Positions 7,874 through 14,504 of a stretch of DNA of 21,137 nucleotides are shown here, piece by piece. This DNA is from Actinomycetales bacterium (GTDB lineage Bacteria; Actinomycetota; Actinomycetes; Actinomycetales; Actinomycetaceae). The stretch's first letter is position 1. Each line of letters opens with the position of its first letter. A program made the position numbers and the translations under genes. The DNA lies in assembly GCA_022838965.1 (NCBI GenBank), contig JALHDK010000059.1:1-21137 (forward strand). Reading direction: 5' to 3'. The notes under the pieces are model-generated. The model did no database searches. It was given only the letters and a program-made list of their open reading frames with translations, and was not told the DNA's origin.

Positions 7874-8860
7874 TCAGTGTACGTGGTCGGGTGTCCCCTC
7901 CCCCTCGGGCGGCCACGCTTCGTAAGCGGCCAGCGCCGCCCGCGCCCGGGCGACGAGTTCGTCCCGCACCGCGGCCGGAGCCACCGCCCGGACCTGGTCA
8001 CCCAGCGGGAGCAGCTGGCGGACCAGCCAGTCGGTCCGCGTCAGTTCGATCCGGACCTCGATGCAGGGTGCACCCTCGTGGGACACGTCACGGATGGTGG
8101 CACCGGGGATGTCCTCGGCGAGCCAGCGTGCGGCCTTGTCGAGCACCAGGACGACGGCGGTGGCCGGCTGTTCCGCGGGCCCCTCCTCACCCGGCGTCCC
8201 CTCCCCGTCCTCCGGCGGCTCCCCCGCGGCGGGCGCGATCCGGAGGAAGCGGTCAACCCGGAACGTCCGGCGGGCACCCGCGAGCGCGCACCACGCCTCG
8301 AGATACCAGGCCGCGCCGTCGGTGAGAAGGGCGAGGGGACGGATCACGCGCCGGCTGCGGCGGTCCTCGGCGGACACGTAGTCCACCTCAAGCCACTCCC
8401 CCGCCGCGATGGCGGCGCTGAGGAGGGCGCGGGCGGCGTCGTGCCCGTCCGGTGGGGGTGCCACCTCGGCGGGGACGAGGCCCCGCAGCTTCGCTCCCAC
8501 CGTGGCCAGCACATCACCCATCCGGCCCGCGGCCGCGCCGGACGCGCGGAGCCACTCGACCGCGGCGATCAGGGCGAGCGCCTCCCTGGGCGCGAGGGGA
8601 ACCGGCCGGTCCAGGCCCTGGCCTGCCCGCAGGCTGATGAGCTGCTGTTCCCAGTCATCGACCGAGAAGTCGATGAGATCGTCCGGATAGTAGCCGGGCG
8701 TGCCACTCACCCAGAGCAGGTCCACGTCCCTGAGGATCTGGCTGGCTGGCACGCCGAAGTGCCGCGCGAGTTCCTCGACCGGGACGCGGTCGTGCTGGGC
8801 GAGGTAGTTCACCATGGCGAGGAGCCGGGTCAGGCGGTCAGCGGTCTGCTCAGCCGGCAT
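7874..8860 (-). CDS. pafC: WYL-domain transcriptional regulator PafC
   Basis: 328 aa. It is the second half of the PafBC heterodimer, which in mycobacteria activates a RecA-independent DNA-damage response. A winged helix-turn-helix lies at about 7-60, including ELARHFGVPASQILRDVDLLW, then a linker, the WYL domain (about 148-210, with AWYLEAWC and FRVDRFLRI), and a C-terminal WCX-type extension to about 310. An acidic Glu/Gly/Pro-rich insert (about 212-232) separates the last two. The ATG at 8860 has GGAGG six nt upstream, lies within the pafB 3' end, and overlaps it by 11 bp, implying coupled translation of the two partners. Confidence 0.9.
   Translation of the reverse strand: MPAEQTADRLTRLLAMVNYLAQHDRVPVEELARHFGVPASQILRDVDLLWVSGTPGYYPDDLIDFSVDDWEQQLISLRAGQGLDRPVPLAPREALALIAAVEWLRASGAAAGRMGDVLATVGAKLRGLVPAEVAPPPDGHDAARALLSAAIAAGEWLEVDYVSAEDRRSRRVIRPLALLTDGAAWYLEAWCALAGARRTFRVDRFLRIAPAAGEPPEDGEGTPGEEGPAEQPATAVVLVLDKAARWLAEDIPGATIRDVSHEGAPCIEVRIELTRTDWLVRQLLPLGDQVRAVAPAAVRDELVARARAALAAYEAWPPEGEGTPDHVH
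7876..7881 (-). promoter_or_regulatory. Putative -10 element of the 112-aa membrane protein gene
   Basis: TACACT on the minus strand is followed by 6 nt and then the GTG at 7869. The hexamer overlaps the last codons and stop of pafC. It would start an internal transcript covering the small membrane protein, tatA, tatC and genes beyond. Confidence 0.45.
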
Positions 8861-9803
8861 GGCCCACCTCCAGCAGGGCCGCGAAACCCCGCACCACCCG
8901 TTCCCGGTACTCGGCGGGCTCGAGGAGCACCGCGTCGGGGCCGTGGGTGGCGATCTCGTCCGCGAGCCGCTGCGGCTCGGTCGTGGTGAGGGACAGCACG
9001 TCCCGATCTCCGACGGCGCCGATCCGCACGGCCCGGGCGCGGAGCAGTTGCGCCCGCTCGGGGGCGACCGCGACCCTCACCTCCTCGGGTGCGGCGGCTG
9101 GTCCACTGAGGAGGGCCGCGACGTCGACGTGGTCGGGAACCTCGAACCCGCCCGGCTGTCCGGCCAGCCGCACCGGCCCGGAGATCCGGGACAGCCGGAA
9201 GGCCCGCGGAGCGCCCCGGGCCTCGTCGAGACCCACCACGTACCACGCGCGGTTCCGGGCGAGCACCCGCCATGGCTGCACCCGCCGGCGCGCCCGCGGG
9301 GAGCGCAGCGGAACGTAGTCGAACTCGACGACGATCCTCCTGGCCACCGCGTCCTGCAGGACGTCGAAGGCCTCCTCGGGCACCCGCAGGGTGAGCATCA
9401 CCGGGGGGGCCTCCTCGCGGGTGCCCGGACCGAGGCTGCGCACCTTGGTCACCCCCCTGCCCGCGACGGCGCGCCACTGCGCGTCGTTGTAGACGGTCGC
9501 CGCCAGCGAGAGCACCCCGATCTCCTCCGGGGTGAAGGTCACCTCGGGCAGCGTCCACCGCTCGAGGTCGATGCGGTACCCGACGTCGTCCTCGTGCGCC
9601 GGGTCCCGTTCCACCACGATCGGCACGCCCATCGAGCGCAGCAGGTCCTTGTCCCGCTCGAAGGTGCGCTCGAAGGCGCGGTCGTCGCCGTGATAGCCGC
9701 GCACCATCCGCCGGATCTGCTGCTTCGACATGCGCGTCCGCGTGTTCAGCAACGCGATGAGGAGATCCAGCACCCGCTCGGCCGCCGACACCTTCTCCTC
9801 CAC
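8850..9803 (-). CDS. pafB: WYL-domain transcriptional regulator PafB
   Basis: 317 aa from the GTG at 9803. An N-terminal winged helix-turn-helix (about 8-70, beginning AAERVLDLLIALLNTR, with FERDKDLLRSMGVP) is followed by a WYL domain (about 160-215; here the signature reads WYV, with RAFRLSRI) and a C-terminal extension. It pairs with PafC. The GTG at 9803 is favoured because TACGGT lies exactly 7 nt upstream (leaderless pattern). The GTG at 9791, preceded by GGAGGAGAAG, is a real alternative. pafA, which often precedes pafB in actinobacteria, is not here; a divergent DUF3866 gene takes that place. Confidence 0.88.
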   Translation of the reverse strand: MEEKVSAAERVLDLLIALLNTRTRMSKQQIRRMVRGYHGDDRAFERTFERDKDLLRSMGVPIVVERDPAHEDDVGYRIDLERWTLPEVTFTPEEIGVLSLAATVYNDAQWRAVAGRGVTKVRSLGPGTREEAPPVMLTLRVPEEAFDVLQDAVARRIVVEFDYVPLRSPRARRRVQPWRVLARNRAWYVVGLDEARGAPRAFRLSRISGPVRLAGQPGGFEVPDHVDVAALLSGPAAAPEEVRVAVAPERAQLLRARAVRIGAVGDRDVLSLTTTEPQRLADEIATHGPDAVLLEPAEYRERVVRGFAALLEVGHAG

Positions 9804-9810
9804 ACCGTCA

Positions 9811-9816
9811 ACCGTA
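9811..9816 (-). promoter_or_regulatory. Putative -10 element of pafB
   Basis: TACGGT on the minus strand, 7 nt before the pafB GTG at 9803. It lies only 5 bp from the oppositely oriented -10 element of the DUF3866 gene. No match to the known PafBC target motif (TTGTCRGTG-N8-TANNNT) was found upstream of it, so direct autoregulation is not supported. Confidence 0.5.
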
Positions 9817-9821
9817 CCCGG

Positions 9822-9827
9822 TAGGGT
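9822..9827 (+). promoter_or_regulatory. Putative -10 element of the DUF3866 gene
   Basis: TAGGGT on the plus strand, 7 nt before GTG 9835 and 10 nt before ATG 9838. No Shine-Dalgarno sequence is possible in so short a leader, so the transcript is probably leaderless. The only spacer between this hexamer and the pafB hexamer is CCCGG (9817-9821). Confidence 0.5.
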
Positions 9828-9834
9828 GAGCCGT

Positions 9835-10933
9835 GTGATGATCTGGCGCAACGGGGTGGTGACGGCCCGCCGCGCGGCGTGGGACGGGGCGGTCGAGCTC
9901 GAGGTGGAGCTGCAGGACGGCGAACCGCCGCTGGGGGCCGGGACGCGCGTCCGGGCGCTGGCGTACGTCGCGCTGGTCGGGGAGCCTCCCGACGTCGTCG
10001 GGCAGCGGGTGCTGCTGACGGCCTCCGCGCTGGCCCGCGGACTGGGGACCGGTGGCCTGGCGCTGGTGGTCGCCTTTCCGGACGCGCTGCCGGCCGACCC
10101 TCCCCCCGCGGCGGGGCACATCGTCAAGGCGCGCTACACCCCCCTGCAGTACCTCACCCTCGGGGTGGACGAGCAGGAGTCCCCCCACCACCGCACTCTC
10201 GCGGCGGCCGAGACGATCGTCGGGATGCCCGTGATCGCGACCGATCTCCACTCCGCCCTCCCGGCGATCCTCGCCGGCATCCGCGCGGTCGCTCCGCTGC
10301 GCGTCGCCTACCTGCACACCGACGGCGGAGCGCTGCCCGTCTGGTTCTCCCGCACCGTGGCGGCCCTGCGGGCCGCGGGCTGGCTGGCCAGCACGATCAG
10401 CACGGGGCAGGCCTTCGGCGGCGATCTGGAGGCGGTGAATCTCCACTCGGGCCTGTTGGCCGCCCGGCACGTGGCCGGCGCGGATCTTGCCATCGTCACC
10501 CAGGGTCCCGGCAACCTCGGCACCGGCACGCCGTGGGGGTTCTCCGGCGTGGCGGTCGGGGAGGCGCTCAACGCCGCGGCCGTGCTCGGAGGCGCACCGG
10601 TCGCTGCGCTGCGCGTCTCGGGTGCCGATCCCCGGCCGCGGCACCGGGGCATCTCCCACCACTCCCTCACCGCCGTGGGACGGGTGGCGCTGGCCCGCGC
10701 GCTCGTCGTCGTCCCCCTCTTCGACGACGTCGGGGCTCGATCGGCTCATCGAGACCCAGCTGCCCGCGTTCGGGCGGCATGAGCTGCGCTACGAACCGGT
10801 GACCGGGCTGTGGGATGCCCTGGCCGCCGCTCCGGTACGGCTCTCCACGATGGGGCGGTCGCTCACCGAGGATCCCGCCGCGTTCCTCGCGGCGGCCGCG
10901 GCCGGCCGGGTCGCGGCGACGCTGGTGACCTGA
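9835..10933 (+). CDS. DUF3866 family protein, interrupted by an apparent +1 frameshift
   Basis: About 365 aa if read across a frameshift; function unknown. The conserved DUF3866 landmarks are seen: GHIVKARYTPLQY, SPHHRTLAAAETIVGMPV, a central LHTDGGALPVWFS, GQAFGGDLEAVNLHSGLLAARHV, QGPGNLGTGTPWGF, and DPRPRHRGISHHSLTA. The open frame then runs into unrelated residues and stops at 10780-10782. In the +1 frame the family's C-terminus continues to 10933 (LIETQLPAFGRHEL, LSTMGRSLTEDP). Removing one G from GGGG at 10732-10735 joins the two parts as DVGLDRLIETQ. Either an authentic mutation or a sequence error is possible. The start is GTG 9835 or ATG 9838, with TAGGGT just upstream. It is divergent from pafB and convergent with the PH-domain gene, 3 bp away. 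Confidence 0.82.
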
Positions 10934-10941
10934 CGGTCACC
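10924..10941. terminator. Hairpin at the DUF3866/PH-domain convergent junction
   Basis: Perfect 7-bp inverted repeat GGTGACC (10924-10930) / GGTCACC (10935-10941) with a TGAC loop. The DUF3866 stop codon lies in the loop and the stop of the convergent gene lies in the 3' arm, so both genes end inside one hairpin. There is no T-tract. It is a candidate bidirectional terminator. Confidence 0.5.
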
Positions 10942-11380
10942 CGGCGGGGTCAGGCGGTTCGGAGAGCCGCACAAGCTCCGCGAGACGCTGCGCCTCGCGC
11001 AGTCCGTGGGCGCCGTCGGCTCCCTGGATGGCCATGACGGGCAGTGTGTCGCCATCGGAGAGGTCCAGCGTCACCCACGGACGGCCCGGGGCGAAGTTCA
11101 CCCGGATGATCTGCGCCCAGGTCACCTCGGTGGAGAGGAAGAGGTTCCGCACCCGCAGTCCGGCGGGGCTGGGAATGGCCACGACAGCCGCCTGCCGGAA
11201 CACCACGAGCGCACCGGCCCCGGCGAAGAGCACCGTCAGGATGCGATCCGCCCAGCCCCACCCCTGCAGGGTGGTGAAGCTCAGGAGGAGCAGGATCGCC
11301 ACCGCCGCCCCGATCAGCACCAGCAGGGCCCAGGCCACCCACCGGGCGGCCCGGGGCCGGAACGGGGCGTAGGGGTCCAT
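10937..11380 (-). CDS. PH-domain membrane protein (bacterial PH / YdbT-like)
   Basis: 147 aa. There are two N-terminal hydrophobic segments, about 13-35 and 46-62. A small bacterial PH-like beta domain follows at about 65-137 (VVAIPSPAGLRVRNLFLSTEVTWAQIIRV, then VTLDLSDGDTLPVMAI and a closing helix). The domain is usually cytoplasmic and its ligand is unknown. The ATG at 11380 follows the hisG stop directly (TGA then ATG) and has no Shine-Dalgarno sequence, so it is translationally coupled to hisG. The hisE-hisG-PH protein order is also found in mycobacteria (Rv2122c-Rv2120c), where the role of the third gene is unknown. Confidence 0.85.
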   Translation of the reverse strand: MDPYAPFRPRAARWVAWALLVLIGAAVAILLLLSFTTLQGWGWADRILTVLFAGAGALVVFRQAAVVAIPSPAGLRVRNLFLSTEVTWAQIIRVNFAPGRPWVTLDLSDGDTLPVMAIQGADGAHGLREAQRLAELVRLSEPPDPAG

Positions 11381-12229
11381 TCAGATGCGGCAGGCGTGGA
11401 TCGAGGTGACGAGGATCGCCCGCGCCCCGATGTCGTACAGCTGGTCCATCACCACGTTGGTCCGCTCCCGCTGCACCATGACGCGCACCGCCACCCAGCC
11501 CGAGTCGTGGAGCGGCGAGATGGTGGGCGACTCGAAGCCGGGCGCGATCCGGACCGCCTCGTCGACCCGGTCGCCGGGAATGTCGAAGTCCATGAGGACG
11601 TAGCGGCGGGCCACCAGGACCCCCTGCAGCCGGCGCTCCAGCACGTCGAGGCCGCGGGCGATCTCGCGGTCGCGGGGGGCGATGAGCACGGCCTCGGAGT
11701 GCAGGATGGGTTCCCCGAACACCTCCAGGCCCGCGGCCCGCAACGTCGATCCGGTCTCGACGACGTCGGCCACGACGTCCGCGACCCCCAGCTCGACCGA
11801 GGACTCCACCGCCCCGTCGAGGTGCACGACGACGGCCGACACCCCGCGCTCGGCGAGGTGGTCGGCCACGAGGACGTCGTAGCTCGTGGCCACGCGCCTC
11901 CCGGCGATGTCCTGCACCCGCCGGGCGCTCCCCACGGGGGCGGCGAAGCGGAAGGTGGACTCCCCGAAACCGAGCGCCATCCGTTCGACCGCCGCGGCCC
12001 TGGAGTCCAGCAGCAGGTCGCGCCCCGTGATGCCCGCATCCACCGAACCCGACCCCACATACACCGCGATGTCGCGGGGACGCAGGTAGAAGAACTCGAC
12101 GCCGTTCTCCTGGTCCCGGACCACGAGTTCGCGGCCACCGTCACGTCTCCCCCGGTAGCCGGCCTCCCGGAGCATGGCGACCGCCGGGTCGGACAGGGAG
12201 CCCTTGTTGGGGATCGCGATGCGCAACAT
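11381..12229 (-). CDS. hisG: ATP phosphoribosyltransferase (long form)
   Basis: 282 aa. It condenses ATP and PRPP, the first step of histidine biosynthesis, and is the histidine-feedback-inhibited enzyme. It begins [13 protein letters not shown]. It has the two periplasmic-binding-like domains, with [19 protein letters not shown] near 57-75 and the PRPP-loop region [20 protein letters not shown] near 151-170. The C-terminal regulatory ACT-like domain is present (about 212-282), ending [19 protein letters not shown], so it is the long HisG that needs no HisZ. The ATG at 12229 overlaps the hisE stop by one base (TGATG); a GTG one codon earlier (12232) is possible. Confidence 0.95.
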   Translation of the reverse strand: MLRIAIPNKGSLSDPAVAMLREAGYRGRRDGGRELVVRDQENGVEFFYLRPRDIAVYVGSGSVDAGITGRDLLLDSRAAAVERMALGFGESTFRFAAPVGSARRVQDIAGRRVATSYDVLVADHLAERGVSAVVVHLDGAVESSVELGVADVVADVVETGSTLRAAGLEVFGEPILHSEAVLIAPRDREIARGLDVLERRLQGVLVARRYVLMDFDIPGDRVDEAVRIAPGFESPTISPLHDSGWVAVRVMVQRERTNVVMDQLYDIGARAILVTSIHACRI

Positions 12230-12492
12230 CACAGGTACCGGTACACGTCGGCGAGCCCGACCCCCCGGGCCAGCATCAGCACCTGCAGGTGGTACAGCAG
12301 CTGGCTGATCTCCTCGGCGGTGTCGTCCTCGCTCCCGTACTCCGCGGCCATCCAGACCTCGGCGGCCTCCTCGACGATCTTCTTGCCGATCCCGTGGACA
12401 CCGGTCTCCAGCTCGCGCACCGTGCGGGAGCCGGGGTCCCCGGCCGCGGCCTTGCGCGTGAGCTCGTCGAACAGCTGGTCGAAGGTCTTCAC
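12229..12492 (-). CDS. hisE: Phosphoribosyl-ATP pyrophosphatase
   Basis: 87 aa from the GTG at 12492. It hydrolyses phosphoribosyl-ATP to phosphoribosyl-AMP, step two of histidine synthesis. It is an all-helical MazG-fold protein with the acidic metal ligands in [17 protein letters not shown] and [14 protein letters not shown]. The GTG at 12492 starts [11 protein letters not shown], the usual beginning, and has TACTCT exactly 7 nt upstream. The ATG at 12513, which overlaps the ribY stop as TGATG, would add seven residues and give a length close to that of M. tuberculosis HisE. Both starts may be used, one coupled and one leaderless. Confidence 0.93.
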   Translation of the reverse strand: MKTFDQLFDELTRKAAAGDPGSRTVRELETGVHGIGKKIVEEAAEVWMAAEYGSEDDTAEEISQLLYHLQVLMLARGVGLADVYRYL

Positions 12493-12499
12493 GACGCCC

Positions 12500-12505
12500 A
12501 GAGTA
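12500..12505 (-). promoter_or_regulatory. Putative -10 element of hisE
   Basis: TACTCT on the minus strand followed by 7 nt and the GTG at 12492. It would let hisE-hisG-PH be transcribed independently of the FMN riboswitch upstream, which makes sense for an amino-acid pathway placed behind a vitamin transporter. Confidence 0.5.
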
Positions 12506-12512
12506 CTGGGCA

Positions 12513-13526
12513 TCAGGGCTGGAGCGCGGCGGTGACCGCCCGCGACGGGTCGGCCCCCGGCTCCGCGAGCCCGCGCTCCGCCATGAACTCGTACATCACG
12601 GGCCAGCGATCGGCGTCGACGGCGAGCGGCGTCTGCCCGTACAGCGCGGCGGTGGCGCGCAGCGTCTCGAGCGCGGCCTCGTGCGCACCCGCGCCCGTGA
12701 GCTCGGGGATGAAGTCGAAGCTGGCATCGACCGCCGCCTCCGGGTCCTCCTGGATGAACCGCATGGCGCGGGCGAGCGCCCGGTTGAGGGCGGCGAGGTC
12801 CTCGGGACGCTCGGCGACCGTCGACTCGAGTGCACCCACCGAGATGCCCACCAGGGGGAGCTCCGACGCGGTGAGGGTGCGGACGGCGACGCCGTTGCGC
12901 CCGAAGTTGAGCACGTCGTTGTTGGAGAACCCGACCACCGCGTCGACACTGCCACCGATGAGCGCCGCCTGCTGCGTGTAGCCGATGTACTCGATCTCGA
13001 GGTCCGCCTCGGTGAGGCCCGCCTCCGTCATCGCCGCCAGCAGCCAGAACCAGTTCTCGCCGTAGGGTCCGGGCAGGCCGACCGAATGGCCGGCCATGTC
13101 GGCGAGCTCCCTGATGTCCGAGTCCTCCGGCACGATGAGCACCACCGGATACTCCTGGTACATGACCCCGAAGGTGACGAGGGGGACGCCCGCCGCGTGC
13201 GCCTGGAGCATCTCGTCCGCGCCCGCGTTGACCACGTCCTCCTCCCCCGCGGCGATCGCGCCGAACAGGGACTCCGAGGCGCCGTGGTGGCGCAGGGTGA
13301 CGTTGAGTCCCTCCTCCTCGAAGTACCCGAGTTCAGCTGCCACGTAGAACGGGGCGAACTGGATGTTCGGGATGTAGGTCAATCCGACGGTCAGGTCGGT
13401 CAGCTCCGCCGCCGGGGACGACGCCGTCGCCGTCGAGGTCGTCGTCGAGGTCGTCGTCGAGCCGGCGCACGCCGCCAGGGAGAGGGCGAGCATCGCTGCG
13501 GGAAGAGCCCTGAGTGCCCATGTCAT
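12513..13526 (-). CDS. ribY: NMT1/THI5-like ABC substrate-binding lipoprotein, RibY type
   Basis: 337 aa. A lipoprotein signal peptide ends in LSLAAC with lipidation at C20, followed by a low-complexity Thr/Ser linker (about 22-36). The binding domain opens with [28 protein letters not shown], the hallmark of the RibY-like branch of NMT1/THI5 solute-binding proteins, and continues with [26 protein letters not shown] and [13 protein letters not shown]. The FMN riboswitch upstream of its permease makes riboflavin or another flavin precursor the likely ligand (inference). An AGAAGG-type Shine-Dalgarno sequence precedes the ATG at 13526. The start lies 3 nt after a TGA that would end the permease if the latter is frameshifted. 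No ATPase gene is adjacent. Thiamine-precursor or aromatic-compound binding is a less likely alternative. Confidence 0.82.
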   Translation of the reverse strand: MTWALRALPAAMLALSLAACAGSTTTSTTTSTATASSPAAELTDLTVGLTYIPNIQFAPFYVAAELGYFEEEGLNVTLRHHGASESLFGAIAAGEEDVVNAGADEMLQAHAAGVPLVTFGVMYQEYPVVLIVPEDSDIRELADMAGHSVGLPGPYGENWFWLLAAMTEAGLTEADLEIEYIGYTQQAALIGGSVDAVVGFSNNDVLNFGRNGVAVRTLTASELPLVGISVGALESTVAERPEDLAALNRALARAMRFIQEDPEAAVDASFDFIPELTGAGAHEAALETLRATAALYGQTPLAVDADRWPVMYEFMAERGLAEPGADPSRAVTAALQP

Positions 13527-14274
13527 TTCTCAGTTCCACCTTCTTTTCGAGTGTGCCGATGAGGAAGTAGAGGAGGATCGCGGTGCCGCTGAGCAGCACA
13601 AGCGTGGCGAACATTCCGACGGTGTCGACCGAATGGCTCTGCGCGGTGAGCTGCATGCCGAGGCCCTTGCCGCCCATGGTGAACTCTCCGACGACGGCGC
13701 CCGTGACCGACAGCGTGAAGCCGTTGCGGAGGCCGGTGAGGATGTGCGGCATGGCGAGCGGCAGTTCGATGTGCCACAGCAGCCGGGCCGATCCCGCACC
13801 GTCGAGCCGTGCGGCGTTGATGATGTCGCGCGGGATCTGGCTGAGGCCGAGGGCGGTGTTCAGCATGATCGGGAAGAACACCATGATGGCGCAGAGGGCC
13901 ACGATGGGCAGGAACCCGGGCCCGATCCACAGCAGCAGGAGCGGCGCCAGTGCGATGGCGGGGATGGCCTGGGAGGCCGCTGCGTAGGGCTCGATGATCC
14001 GCCGGGCGATCACCGACTTCGCCACCAGATACCCGAGGGGAATGGCGACGACCGCGGCCAGCGCGGCCCCCGTGAGCGCCTCCCCCAGGGTGGTCAGCGC
14101 GGCGGCGACAATCATGGGGCCGCTCAGCTCGGACAGCAGCCGGTCAAGGATGGCCGAGGGGGCGGGCAGGAAGATGGGGCGGACGATCCCAAGCCGGCTG
14201 GCGGACTCCCAGGCCAGCAGCACGAGCAGACCGACCACGAGCGGCAGGGCGCGACGTCCCGTTGCCGTTGGCAC
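13333..14274 (-). CDS. ribX: ABC transporter permease, RibX type (3' end probably frameshifted)
   Basis: BPD_transp_1 permease of the ThiX/SsuC/RibX group. About six hydrophobic segments are seen, and the EAA loop NAARLDGAGSARLLWHIELP (about 153-172) contacts the ATPase. The GTG at 14274 has GGGAAGG 6 nt upstream; an ATG at 14388 lies inside the riboswitch and is rejected. The open frame gives 313 aa, but the domain ends near residue 245. The last ~65 residues are an Asp/Arg/Pro-rich tail overlapping ribY by 194 bp. Deleting one base of the A run (13544-13547) would end the protein as LERRWN at a TGA (13530-13532), giving 247 aa, the family's usual size, and a 3-bp gap to ribY. A frameshift or base-call error is therefore likely. 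No ATP-binding subunit is encoded nearby. Confidence 0.8.
   Translation of the reverse strand: MPTATGRRALPLVVGLLVLLAWESASRLGIVRPIFLPAPSAILDRLLSELSGPMIVAAALTTLGEALTGAALAAVVAIPLGYLVAKSVIARRIIEPYAAASQAIPAIALAPLLLLWIGPGFLPIVALCAIMVFFPIMLNTALGLSQIPRDIINAARLDGAGSARLLWHIELPLAMPHILTGLRNGFTLSVTGAVVGEFTMGGKGLGMQLTAQSHSVDTVGMFATLVLLSGTAILLYFLIGTLEKKVELRNDMGTQGSSRSDARPLPGGVRRLDDDLDDDLDGDGVVPGGGADRPDRRIDLHPEHPVRPVLRGS
13426..13461. repeat. Three 12-bp tandem units inside the ribY lipoprotein linker
   Basis: On the plus strand the unit GTCGTCGTCGAG occurs at 13438-13449 and 13450-13461, with a one-mismatch copy at 13426-13437. In ribY it encodes the Thr/Ser-rich linker after the lipidated cysteine. Such linkers tether binding proteins to the membrane, and the copy number may vary between strains. 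Confidence 0.7.
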
Positions 14275-14307
14275 CGTGCCCCTTCCCGCTCCGGGGTACG
14301 GCGGCAG

Positions 14308-14327
14308 GCGCGCACGGGTGTGCGCGC
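14308..14327 (-). other. Hairpin of the riboswitch expression platform
   Basis: Perfect 8-bp stem: GCGCGCAC (minus strand, 14327-14320), loop ACCC, and GTGCGCGC (14315-14308). It lies just 3' of the FMN aptamer and about 24 nt before the AAGGGG Shine-Dalgarno sequence (14284-14279). There is no U-tract. Control by access to the ribosome-binding site or by Rho is more likely than simple intrinsic termination (inference). Confidence 0.5.
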
Positions 14328-14330
14328 TCC

Positions 14331-14445
14331 GTCTTCTCCCATCCGGACTTTGACCGTCGGCCCTGGGATTCCACCAGGTCGGCCGCACCTTGGTGCGGTT
14401 CGCGGGCTCTCACCGCCGGTTCGGAATTTCACCGACCCCGAAGAC
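14331..14445 (-). promoter_or_regulatory. FMN riboswitch (RFN element)
   Basis: Read on the minus strand, the 115-nt element has the conserved RFN pieces in order. P1 is GTCTTC at 14445-14440 pairing with GAAGAC at 14336-14331. Between them lie GGTGAAATTCCGAACCGGCGGT, given here as GGTGAAATTCC then CCGGCGGT, the GAGAGCCCGCGA segment, a variable GC stem (CCGCACC/GGTGCGG), CCTGGTGGAATCCCAGGGCC, GACGGT and AGTCCGGATGGGAGAAGAC. These are the FMN-contacting, near-invariant parts of the aptamer. It lies directly upstream of the RibX-type permease and would repress it when FMN is plentiful. P1 begins at the predicted transcription start. Confidence 0.95.
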
Positions 14446-14451
14446 ACCCCC

Positions 14452-14457
14452 AGTATA
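14452..14457 (-). promoter_or_regulatory. -10 element of the riboswitch-ribXY transcript
   Basis: TATACT on the minus strand, followed by six nt (GGGGGT) and then G14445, the first base of aptamer P1. Transcription therefore probably starts exactly at the aptamer. The hexamer is embedded in an inverted repeat, ACCCCC and GGGGGT at 14446-14463. At 17-nt spacing the -35 region reads CCCGCC, which is not a consensus match. Confidence 0.6.
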
Positions 14458-14474
14458 GGGGGTCAGCGGAGTGC

Positions 14475-14491
14475 GGCGGGACACGCCCGCC
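14475..14491 (-). terminator. Weak hairpin downstream of rpe
   Basis: GGCGGG (14475-14480) and CCCGCC (14486-14491) form a 6-bp stem with a 5-nt loop, 13 nt after the rpe stop on the minus strand. It has no T-tract and overlaps where the -35 of the riboswitch promoter would be. It may limit read-through from rpe into ribXY. Confidence 0.35.
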
Positions 14492-14504
14492 CAGCGGCGG
14501 AGGA

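Noticed and set aside
6055..8325. 756-codon plus-strand frame across dagK, tatC, tatA and pafC
   Set aside because: It is antisense to four recognisable genes, has Pro/His/Arg-rich low-complexity sequence, and no start signal.
9781..9860. PafBC-binding motif (RecA-NDp type) for autoregulation
   Set aside because: Neither -10 element has a sequence resembling TTGTCRGTG eight bases upstream.
14275..14388. Upstream ATG start for the permease
   Set aside because: These codons lie within the FMN aptamer and its expression platform; the GTG at 14274 has a Shine-Dalgarno sequence and gives the normal N-terminus.
14331..14445. TPP riboswitch, suggested by the THI5-like binding protein downstream
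   Set aside because: The conserved pieces are those of the FMN aptamer (GGTGAAATTCC, CCGGCGGT, AGTCCGGATG); the CTGAGA thi-box core is absent.
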